64,000 bases of DNA, taken from positions 14,232,640 through 14,296,639 of the forward strand of contig NC_058342.1 of assembly GCF_905475395.1 (NCBI RefSeq), in the 5' to 3' direction. How positions within the stretch are numbered: position 1 is the stretch's first letter; every line of letters starts with the position of its first letter. Shown piece after piece: positions 24,706 to 34,900 of the stretch. The translations under genes and the position numbers were made by a program. The stretch comes from Chrysoperla carnea (Eukaryota; Arthropoda; Insecta; Neuroptera; Chrysopidae). Below the pieces are notes generated by a model. It did not search any database. It saw nothing but the letters and a program-made list of their open reading frames with translations, and was not told where the DNA came from.

Positions 24706-25034
24706 AATAATAATAATAATTATTATTATTATTATTATGGGGTTTAACCTCCGTTTTTCAGATATCTATCTATAACAGAGGCCACCCACATCATTTTCTT
24801 TTTTAATCTTAATTTATTTTTATTTTAAACTACATCCCATATACAAATAAATTGTTATGATGTGGGGGGAGTCGGTATTTCGTTCTTATGCGAGCGGCGA
24901 GTGCGATCAATTTTACTGCCCTATTCATTATAATTGCTCACACTGCCGCTGCCTGGATTCGAACCCGCAACCTCCCCGTCAGTAGCTGAACGTTCCAAAG
25001 ACAGTTTAGATCGCACGACCTCTGTCCGGTTCAA
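24706..25034 (-). mobile_element. tRNA-derived SINE with 11-bp target-site duplication
   Basis: The element is flanked by identical direct repeats TTCCAACAAGT at 24695-24705 and 25035-25045. Read on the minus strand, its head contains gcgggttcgaatccaggc, a perfect tRNA B-box (GGTTCGAATCC), near 24950. The body follows, and the element ends in a (TAA/ATT)n tail beside the left duplication. Head, body, simple 3' tail and duplications are the full set of SINE hallmarks. The duplications are intact, so the insertion is relatively recent. Confidence 0.9.
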
Positions 25035-25379
25035 TTCCAACAAGTTAAAGAAACTAGTTTGTCTTTAGTGGATAATGCTTTGTTTGTTCACTAACATTCC
25101 TTAATCCTTATGGGATTTCGACAGTGGGTGATTTAGGTTCAATGTCGGCTTAGTGTGCGACTGTGCAAAAGTGAGATTATTGAAATTAAAGAAAAACTCT
25201 TCTTAGCGAGCATGATCTATTCTAAAGTATGGTAAATATCTCTTAGTATGGTAAACACCAATGGTTCTAATTTTTTTTCAAATTTACTTAAAATATATTT
25301 CCAAGAATTAATTAAATTAAAATTTCTCCGCCTTAATTTTCTATTTAAAGCTTTACTAACATTTTTCAACTACTTAAAT

Positions 25380-25496
25380 ATAGTTATTGAAATAAATATC
25401 AGGATACTCGAAATAAAATTTTATTTCGAGTATCGTGGTATTTATTTCAATAACTATGTCTCAACTCGAAGTCAACAAGAATTCATCCTTATACTT
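25380..25496. mobile_element. 78-bp perfect-arm hairpin plus 38-bp tail
   Basis: 25380-25457 is an almost perfect palindrome with 39-bp arms (atagttattgaaataaata outermost, aaaattttatttcgag at the centre). The following 38 bases (ctcaactcgaagtc...) recur after the second copy at 26334-26407, so they belong to the mobile unit. It would form a strong cruciform or RNA hairpin. Confidence 0.75.
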
Positions 25497-26111
25497 AAAT
25501 ATATTAACTCGATGTCGTGCATAAAAATTTTCATTTCCCTTCGAAATTTTTCCTGTAAAATATATAATACAGGATGGTATAAGCAAATAGTTGCGTACAA
25601 AGCCAGGTTACCAAGTCGAAGTAAGACATACCTACCTCTTTTTAGCCAAAGTTTCAACATTTATCACATGACAAAAACATCACACTCTCCAAATCTTTTG
25701 AATTTTTTTTTACACCATATTCACTGCACCATCCTGTAAAACAGCATATTTTAAGCTAATAACATTGTACAAATATATTCACTAGATTTATATTCTTAAA
25801 ACTTAATACTAGTCTTTATCTTCAATAATTATTTTTTGTAATTATTATTTCCAACCATTCCAGAATGTATATTCTTAAAAATAGCAATTATATATAAGCT
25901 ATGTCAAATCATGCGCTAGCGTAATCAAAATTTCTATTTTTCTCATGTTAAAGACATGTTGAGATTACATTCAAAATTATTTTGATGCTAGCATGTGAAG
26001 GGTCGATGCCTTTTATTTTTAGTAGTTAATTACCATTATTATTAACAATTGCATAATATTTTTATTTATTTTGTACACTCTTAATCAAGAAACTTGAATA
26101 TAATTTAACAG

Positions 26112-26156
26112 AAAAGAAGTGAAAACAAACAATTGATTGAGTTAATTGTTGAAATT
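26112..26156 (-). mobile_element. Helentron-like terminal fragment
   Basis: Only the palindromic terminus (gtgaaaacaaacaattgatt, then gagttaattgttgaaat) is present, without the core. Similar end-only pieces occur at 55948-56015 and, with a partial core, at 40396-40640. Confidence 0.65.
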
Positions 26157-26229
26157 AACGTTTCACGGCTTTCTACCAATTTTATATTTAAAAAAGCATG
26201 AAATGACGGTCGATAACATCAACCACGAG

Positions 26230-26547
26230 CATAGAGATAATACCATAGAGCTGTATAGAAATAGGAAACGCAATAAGTGAATTCCTAAGTGAGTTAGGTA
26301 GAAAGATACAGAAATTCTAGGCGTATAAGACAGATAGTTATTGAAATAAATACAACGATACTCGAAATAAAGTATTCGAGTCTCGGGATATTTATTTCAA
26401 TAACTATGCCTCAACTCGAAGTCGACAAAAATTCATTCTTATATGCATAAGAGAGAGACGAAGACAGATATACGCGCCTTCTTTATGTGTATCTCTACTT
26501 CTATCAATCCTTTTGGCGGCGACTTTGTAGCTCTATGGTATTACTCT
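26230..26547. mobile_element. MITE 'CATAGAGATAATACCATAGAG' with nested hairpin
   Basis: The inverted termini are CATAGAGATAATACCATAGA at the left and CTCTATGGTATTACTCT at the right. The interior shares ggaaacgcaataa-tgaattc with 28492-28656 and 59517-59706. It is interrupted at about 26334-26446 by a copy of the hairpin element also found at 25380-25496, showing nested insertion. Confidence 0.8.
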
Positions 26548-26814
26548 TCTACTCTAAAAAAACTTTACAGGCTCTTGGTCTAATTAATTTATGAATTTTA
26601 TTTGTTCAAATAAACTGCATAGCATTGACTTATATTAAATATAGACTGATACTGTATTAATATAAAAAACAGTGCTCGATTGCGAGATGAAATCTTACTG
26701 AGACGTAATTATAATCGAATGTAGAAAAAATCGAAAATGTCGATTTCTATCCTGGCGCCTATTATGATCTTAGTGAAAAATCTCATAATTTCCAAGAATT
26801 AATTTGGTTACCTT

Positions 26815-27132
26815 CCCTGATAAAAAAGTCCGATTGAATTCCGATTCAGATTGCCAATTCATTCCGATTGATTTCTAATTCAATCCAATAGAACCCAATA
26901 TGAAATTTCCAATTTGATCCCATTCATGAATTGCAACCAATTAGAAATTTACGATTTGTTCTATTGGTTTGAATCGGAATGAATTGGAAATTTTTTCCCG
27001 ACTAAACCCGATTCATTTCAATTAAATTTCGACTAAAAATTTTAATTGGTTTCATTGGAATAAAGCGGAATGAATCCAAACTTTTTTTACAATTACAATC
27101 CAATTCATGAATCGGATTTTTTTTTATCAGGG
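26815..27132. mobile_element. MITE with CCCTGATAAAAAA inverted termini
   Basis: It begins ccctgataaaaaagtccgatt and ends aatcggatttttttttatcaggg, inverted termini of about 20 bp. The interior is made of GAATTGGAAT-type words in both orientations. A truncated relative lies at 24283-24543. It encodes nothing. Confidence 0.8.
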
Positions 27133-27554
27133 TTGTCCTTTATATTTTATTTGTCAAAAACAAATTGTCGTGATTTTTCAAAGATTAATTTTTAGAAAAT
27201 GTTAAAAAATAAGAAAATATTCTTTTATTTTAAAGCTATTATGAAAAATCTTATCAACAAGGTTGTTTTAAATAATTATGATAATTTTACAAATAATAGT
27301 TTTTACACGATAATATTTATATCGATACTAATCGTATAATCACAATATCGAAATTACTTATATTTTGTAATATTAGAGAAATTATAGGTTGTGAATCTAC
27401 TTGCATGCTAAGCGAACTAAAAATTTTTTTTACTTTAAATCGCGGTATACTTTTGGGTAGATGACTGATATCGAATTTGCCACATTACCCATTAAAATGT
27501 TAAAGTAGACTTAATACCATTACAAAATTTGTTAAGTTAAAATTGATTAAAAAA

Positions 27555-27842
27555 CAGAGGGTATGTTCCGTAATATTCACCAGTATACTGGTCAGTTCTA
27601 ATGACGTCATAAACCGCCGCCATACTGGTGAATCGTTCCGAAATATACTGGCCAGTGCGTGTATATATATTCTTAAATGTATATTTTTATTGTATTCGTC
27701 AATTACGAGTAAGTCTTTTTCAGACGCCATTATTCCTTCTTAATGAACAATGAATGACCGTTTTATCAGTACAATATGGCGTCGATTTCTGAAGTCATGG
27801 ACACTGGCCAGTATACTGGTGAATATTACGGAATACACCCTG
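27555..27842. mobile_element. MITE with ~52-bp inverted termini
   Basis: The left end agggtatgttccgtaatatt and the right end aatattacggaatacaccct are inverted. The symmetry runs through ccagtatactgg and on to atgacgtca for about 52 bp, with a handful of mismatches. The interior of about 180 bp is unique. No open frame belongs to it. The target-site duplication is unclear. Confidence 0.85.
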
Positions 27843-28491
27843 AGTATTATATTTAATCTCTATGGCGATACTTAATTAGGAATTTAAACGTTCATATTTT
27901 GCGTCTTCTAAAGATTTTCAAAAACCAACTTCAATTTTCTATCCGTGCAATGATAATTTTTTATCTGAAGTGACAAAAAAAGTTTTAGCCATCATCCCAA
28001 TTTACTCCGATCTAAAAAAAATTGATTATCGATGGATGGAGTGCCAGTGCTAACTGAGCATTCGCGTCAATATTCGCTATGTATAAAAAAGTACAGTTTA
28101 AACATAAGAAAAATTTTTGTTAATAAATATATGTAATTATTTGTTTAAATGTTAATTTATTAAAATTTTCTATCCATTATCAAATTTTTTAAGTTTACAA
28201 TACATAAGTTTACAAATTCTATGACAATTTTAATTTTTATCAACCAATATGTGCCACCATATCTAGTTATTAATTAATTATATGAACTTGTTTTTTAAAA
28301 ATTTATCAATAATTTAATTCAGTTCATTTTCGTTAAATTAATTAGCCTGTCCACGTAGTATTTCGTAGACAGGTTGATTATGATATATTTTTATATAATA
28401 AGTTCTCAAGTGATCGATAATAAATAAACATAACTTAAAATCGAAACTTATTTTAAAAGAGTATTATGTATAAATTATTTAGGGTTATTTT

Positions 28492-28656
28492 TATAGAGAT
28501 AATATCATAGAGCTGTATAGACCTAGGAAACGCAATAAATGAATTCTTGACCGCAGTGAGAGCGGTAGAAAGAGACAGAAGTTGTAGGTGTAGAAGTCTC
28601 TACCGCGATCAACCATTTGAGCGGCAACTTTGCAGCTCTATGGTATTATCTCTATG
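28492..28656. mobile_element. MITE, CATAGAGATAATA family, compact copy
   Basis: This is a 165-bp copy with ~23-bp termini (atagagataatatcatagag / ctctatggtattatctctat). It carries the family interior ggaaacgcaataaatgaattc followed by a small GTAGAGA-type inverted stretch. It is the cleanest representative of the family in the window. Confidence 0.85.
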
Positions 28657-30077
28657 GTTATTTTACATATAAATAGATATTTTGAAAATATACAATTTTT
28701 ATACAATTTGTGATAAAGGCATTTCCGTATATTATTGAAAGAAATTTTTTTGTGAAATATTTATACAATAAAAAGATTTTTATTATAATTCTACAGTGTT
28801 TATTATTTATAGTTCCATTTCTAATACAAATCCTTACTTTAACGATAGTAGATGTGACAGTATTCAATTTCTACTGAATATATTCGGTATTCAAAAGATT
28901 TTGTATAAGAAATAAATTTCTAATTTAAAGTGTTCTTTTATCTCTTTTCGACCATGAACCTGAATTTTTACTGTTTTTTGAGCCAATAAACATTTGTCTG
29001 AAATATTTGTTCTTATAATGTAACCATTCGACGTTTATATTTTTGTACGTTTGGGTTTTTGTTACACCCGTTATAATAAATTATACAGCCTGTTTTAAAA
29101 TGCGCCATCTGTATAGGGCTTTTCATTTTAAAATCACGATTCACATTTGTTTCGTACTAAATGATTTATAACCAATGTGATAAAATGCATAACAAATATC
29201 TTCTATCTTAGTCTTACTTATTGCTGTCAAAAAATTGACATAATTATTGCTCTCAAAGAATTTGCTGTTAAAATTTCAGCATAGGTAACCGGGCAAATTT
29301 TTAAGAAAATAATTATTAAAAATTGACATAAATAACATTGCTCTTATGGAGAAATGGGTAGTCTTGACGATAAATCATCAAATATAAATATGTTAAAGAA
29401 CTTTTCATATGAAAAAAAACTATAAATAAGAAAGATAATACTTGTAGTAAGTCAATAAAATTATAAAAACACTATGCAACCGTCCGTCCTGAAGAGAAAA
29501 ATTAAACTGAAATTAAAAAAAAATTTTTTTGTCGCCATGACTTAAGACTTGGCAACGTTTCACTTTTATTATGAGCGCCACAAGAAGCTGGTGTAAGAAA
29601 TATTAAACTCGGATGTAAATATAACCACACTTTGAGATTTAAAAATAAAAATAACGTGACACATGTCAAAACTTGGTGACATTTATGTTGATATTTCCAT
29701 AATTAAAAATAATTTTTTTATAAATTGACGAATTGTCAATGATATAAATTAAATAAAAAAGGACAGGCATGACGGTTTTTAAAATTTACATTATGCATTT
29801 TTTAAAAAAAATTTACATATTTACATTATTATATTATAAACACATTCAAATATTACCGGTAAAACTAACCAAAAAGCTGTGTTGCCAAATGTAAACTAGA
29901 CATCAATGGTACTTTCCGTTACCTCACCCCGCAATACTAAAGCCTATCCCTTTTCTCTATAATTCACTATTCCCCCACGCTCTCGCTCATACATCCTTAA
30001 GCATTATTTTCAGCACTTTTTCGGTAATAATCAAGCTTGCAATGTTTTGCTATCTATAAAAATAAAAAGTTTCAAAC

Positions 30078-30684
30078 CATAGAGATAATAATACCATAGA
30101 GCTGCATAGACACAGGAAACGCAAAAGGCTTGTCCGCAGAGATAGTAGAGCTTCTCACAACAATATCATCTTGTGGCAACCAACTATGACCCATACTATG
30201 ACATGTATTTTACCATTATGTTATATTCTAGTCATAACTTTAATGTCCAGGTAGCTTAGACAATAGAGGCGTGGCTATCTACATTGCTATTTTAATGATT
30301 ATTTAGTTCGAGTCCAGCAGCTGTCTCAAAATTATTTTTTTAAAATTTATTATCTTATTTTAAACTTAATTGAATCTATTTCATTTTTGAACATTTCTTA
30401 TTTTATTTTTTGATAACTCTGTATTGTTGTAATTACGAGTTGGTTGGGTTGAGTTTATCAACTTTAGAGGAGTTGGTTGGAAAAATTGAACACTATTACA
30501 AAAACGGAGATATTAAAATTAAATAATAATAAAGTAATTCCGCAGTTGAGAAAGAGGTAGAACTGATAGACGTTCTTTCTTCTCTGCGCCATAAGAGAGA
30601 CGAAGACTATTTTACGCGCCTATATTATCTGGCCTCTCTCTACTGAGATCAACCGACTTTGCACTCTATAAAATTATCTCTATG
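30078..30684. mobile_element. MITE, CATAGAGATAATA family, split by an insertion
   Basis: The termini catagagataataataccata and aaattatctctatg bracket 600 bp. Family interior sequence is present next to each end (cacaggaaacgcaaaa at left, agagacgaagac and tactgagatcaaccgac at right). The middle, 30240-30530, is foreign and matches 62845-63125. Confidence 0.7.
30255..30525 (+). repeat. Dispersed repeat inside MITE (copy of 62845-63125)
   Basis: It shares, in order, atttagttcgagt-cagca, tattttattttttgataact, ctgtattgttttaattacga, ggttgggttgagttt and cactattacaaaaacggaga with 62845-63125. It is likely a mobile unit that landed in the surrounding MITE. No coding content is recognised. Confidence 0.6.
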
Positions 30685-31978
30685 TGTTAAACCGATTTGA
30701 TTAAAAACTTTACTATTTTGTCCACCTTTTTCTCCACAGTTTGTAACGGTAAAAAAAAAAGATATATCTCTTGTTTTTTGGAAACTATCGATTCAACTGA
30801 TTTAGAAACTTGCATTAACATTCATATTTTTCGATGCCCGAGTTCAATTACTTTGAAATAACGGTGATCGTAGAACCTCGTCAGACTTCCGTTGTTGATT
30901 GTTGAATGGAAATGGTGAGTTTGACCAATAAAATCGTCACCGGTATTTTATACATAAAGCTTTTAAATTGAATGCGTACTGGCCGATAGTTACTGAGCAC
31001 TTGTGTCGACAAAGAACAGTCAATAACCGAACCTGAAAATTTTGTCATATTCACCTATCTTCGCCACCTTTTATTCGATTGTGATGAAATCGGTTTACTG
31101 GACTTTTTCCTGTGAATACTGCGCGAGATATAAGCTTCGAAATCTGTAAAAATGGTGTCCCCAATTCTTAACTTTTTTAAATATGTGATTAAAATTCTAA
31201 AAAGAAAACTGTTTTTTTCAATTTAAGAATTGAAGTAGTTTGCTTATAAGCTTATGAAAATGGAAATGGCCTTAGTAGAAAAGTTATTCGAGTTCTTTGA
31301 TCCAATTTTGAAGATTAAAACTCATTCACTTTACCCCAGTTAGAGTTGCCACAGCCACCTCAAAGTTCCGGGAAGTCGGGAGATAGTGAAATTAGTCTAA
31401 TTATACCACCGAATTATAATACTGTTCGATAATTTGATGTTTTGTATACTCAGTTTTTCCATAGTTAAATATTTTAATAAATATGTTTCAAGTAATTTAA
31501 AATAAAAGTGATGGCAACACCAGTAGAGCTTTTGAAAATAAAAATTTCTTACATAATTTTTTGAAAATCCCTCAGCTGTATGAATAGAAAACTTTCCCTG
31601 TTTTACAACTTTGATTAATGGAAATTATCTGCTTTTTATTATTTAGCACATAGAACTTAAGTTTAGAAGTAACAGTACACTTGAACCACTTTGAAGAGTT
31701 ACACCATCTACTTTTAATCAGTAAGCTAGCCTATCGATGATTTGCTACCTTTTATAAAGTTTTATACAAAAACAATTTGACATATAAACAAGTGTTATTC
31801 ATTTATTTTTTTTAATTTGGCAGAAATGAATTTTTGTTGTTCATTTAAAAAACAGTGTGTTTAAAATTTGTATTTTTAATTATTTATTAAATATTATTTA
31901 CATACAATATTTTTCCTGTAATAATTTATATTCATATTTTCTATACATTGATTTCTATACAGTTAACCCTCAATTTGT

Positions 31979-34900
31979 ATGGAGGGTCATAATTTTGAAA
32001 GTAACATTTTCAAGGAATCGGATGCATTTCATATAAATCCTTCTGGACAAGATCAAGAAGAAGAGGAAGCTTTAGAGGATCAAAGAAGGCGTAATGAAGA
32101 GGTAAATATTTTATTGTTTATTACTTTGTAAAATAAGGGTGTTTATATTTTTTTTTATACCCTGTTTTTATTTCGTTTTTTAATATTTTTTGTGTGGATG
32201 TTTCACAAACCATGTTTCATGTGGGTTTTAGAAAAATTAAGAAGAAAAGTACAAATATTTAGGACAATTTTTCTAGTAATTTAATTCTTTACAGTTGCAT
32301 GATCTTCTGGAAGGTGCTTTTATAGATATAACTAATGACAATTCCGAAGATGATTCCGATTTCCAATCGACGTTTAATGCTACTGAAAGCGCCAATGGTA
32401 ATGGTAAGAATATAGCTTTTCTAATAACTGTTTTTTTTAGAATTGTCGCTTTTTTTTTCCTCAAAGATGTGTTTAATTTATCAAGTTTAGTAGTTTACAT
32501 GGCGACTTTAACAGTCGGGACCAATTTAAAGACAGACTAAAATCTTCCGAATAATGGGCCCCAACTGTTGAAGGCGCTAGGTGAACTGTTGAACGTGTTT
32601 TGTATTTTCAGTTTTTATTGAACGCAGTCGGGTTTTTTGATTTGTTAAATTAATTTTTTTATTCAATCAAATTAAACATATTGGACCTTGCATCAAATCA
32701 GGTATTTTTGTTTTTTTGATATGTTTGCAATGTAAAAGAAATTTTAAATCCAAGTTTTCGGCCTCGTAAAACGACCGGATCATGCCAAAAAATAAGAAAA
32801 ACCTCGAAAATTTTGACCATATTTCAGTTGTTGCCTGGAATATGGAATTCAGTTGTGGACTGGTTTTTCATCAAAAACTGTAGAATTTATTTTTAAAGAA
32901 GGATAAATTTGCAACAATTTGAGATAAAGCCAGTTTTTATAAGATCGATAGTTCCTTCCCGATAGGAGGTACAGCTTTTCAAAGTTTGTCTATTTTACGC
33001 AATTTAACCCATAATTTCATCTTGTAAACCTTTGGAGGTAGAACAAAAGTAAAAAATGTTTCTTATAAACAAAAATCAACAACTTTTGCGTAAACATGAT
33101 TGGTTTTCGAAAAATTACTTTTACAATATTTTGTATTTTTCTAGAATGTTTCACAAGACCACTAGTTGAAGTTTCTTGCAAATTTTCAATTTCCTATCTT
33201 TCAAAGTATATTTCTATAAATTGAAAAAAAAGACAAACTTTGGAAAGCTGTATCTCCGAAGTTATCGGTCCTATAAAAAGCGCCTGAATCTCAAATTGTT
33301 GCAAATTTTCTTATTTTTGGGCATGATCCGGTCGTTTGCCGAGGTCGAAAATTGGTTTTAATATTGCCTTTGCATTGCAAACATATTAAAAAAAAAACCT
33401 TATTTGATACAAGCCTCACCGCCTTTTCATGTATAATTTGACTGAATCAATTTTACACTTTTATGATTGACTAGTTATGATTTTAAAATACTTATTCAAT
33501 GAGATCCCACTTAACATAATTCGCCGACTTTAGAGCCTGTGTATGTTTCGTCCTTTGTGGCGCTCGAAAATTTTTATTACGATTTAAGGCAAAAAATGAC
33601 CTCGTAGCGGAAAATAATCAATAGGATAGTTCTTGATAATAATTAATTGTAAAACTTTTGTAAAGAACTTTTTTCAACATAACCTCAAATTCCATGAGAA
33701 AATCGCGTAAAACTGTTTTTTCGCTTTTATTTTTTTTCTCGCTCAAAACAAATTTAATTTTCATGAACCTTGGTATAAGTGTTTCTTTTTAACTATAGAA
33801 AATTTATGAATTTTTGTTAAACCGAAAAACAACTTTTTCTATGCGATTTTTCAAGTTTTCAGTTAAAATTGCTCATTTTTCAACGACAAACTCTCTTGAT
33901 GTTTTTTTCGATTTTCATATTCTGCTTGGGCTTATTTAAGCCATTGAAATATATATTTTAAAATGGTCTATCTATGTGTATGGTTTACTTTTCATTCATT
34001 CGCTTAAAATCCTGAAAAACCGAAAAAAACGATTTTTCGCCTGTAAACACGAGTACTCCAAATCCAAAAGAGATACCATGCTAAAATTTTATGACGTGCT
34101 CAGGACGTAAAAATTGAGTTCAAGTTCGTAAATGAGCAACATAGGTCAATTGGGTCTTGGATGCGTAGGACCCGTCTTAGAAACCGTTCGAGATAGAACA
34201 GAAGTTTAAATATAAAAAGTATTCCTCATAAAAAAATAAACAACTTTTGATTGAAACATTTTTTCGTAAACATCAACGTTTACCCGTGAGGGTGAAAATT
34301 ACATTGAAACATTAAATAGTATGTATTCGCTCCGTGCGTGAGTTTCGTTTTCATGATAACGATACACTACTTTAATTATAGAATTGTATGGATGCATATA
34401 TAATTGTATGGATTGCATTTAAGACTTACATTGAAAATTTAATATTATTGTCTGACAAATTTAAATAAATAATTATGATAATTTACTTTTGAAAAATAAT
34501 ATTTGTGCAATTTGATTTCTTATTTTCACAATTTTTAATGCAATAAGTTTAATTAATTCGTGTTTTACAATAATTTTAATTTGACATTTCTATAACATTA
34601 ACATGTAAAGAACTGCAAATTAGTAATAACAGCCCCCTTTAACGCCAAAATTTTTCACTGGAAGCGCTGGCATCGATTTTATTGTCCCTACCATGACTAC
34701 GCACACAACGAATACATTAGTTGAATCGTATCGAGTAATACATGTATGTGTGTAAGAATGTTCTTCTTTCTTTACTTATTTATTTATTTATTTTTTTCAT
34801 TATTTATTTTATGTTTGCTTTGTATGCAAACTAACAAAAGCTCAACGTTGGTCAATTTGTATATTTTAAATTGTAAAATGTGAAAATTTGTACATATAAA

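Larger units (their letters stand above)
20918..31978. other. Intergenic repeat-rich stretch
   Basis: This interval lies between the MFSD10 stop codon and the start of the coiled-coil gene. Named elements within it are listed separately. The remaining parts (20918-21270, 27135-27550, 27845-28490, 28660-30075, 30690-31900) are AT-rich, carry stops in all frames every few tens of codons, and show no gene that I can support. The 3' UTR of MFSD10 should occupy the first few hundred bases. The promoter of the coiled-coil gene should lie near 31700-31950. Confidence 0.6.

Noticed and set aside
25248..25739. Open frame of 163 codons on the plus strand
   Set aside because: It runs straight through the 78-bp palindrome and AT-rich DNA, its composition is Ile/Lys/Phe/Asn-driven, and no domain or splice context supports it.
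28345..28373. Short hairpin (cctgtcc ... gacagg) as a terminator
   Set aside because: Eukaryotic DNA with no gene ending there. A 6-bp stem is not significant.
32295..32540. Extension of the second coiled-coil exon past the GTAAGA donor
   Set aside because: The following codons become Phe/Leu-rich and reach a stop, while the donor at 32404 joins in phase to the acceptor before 36899 and continues the acidic protein.
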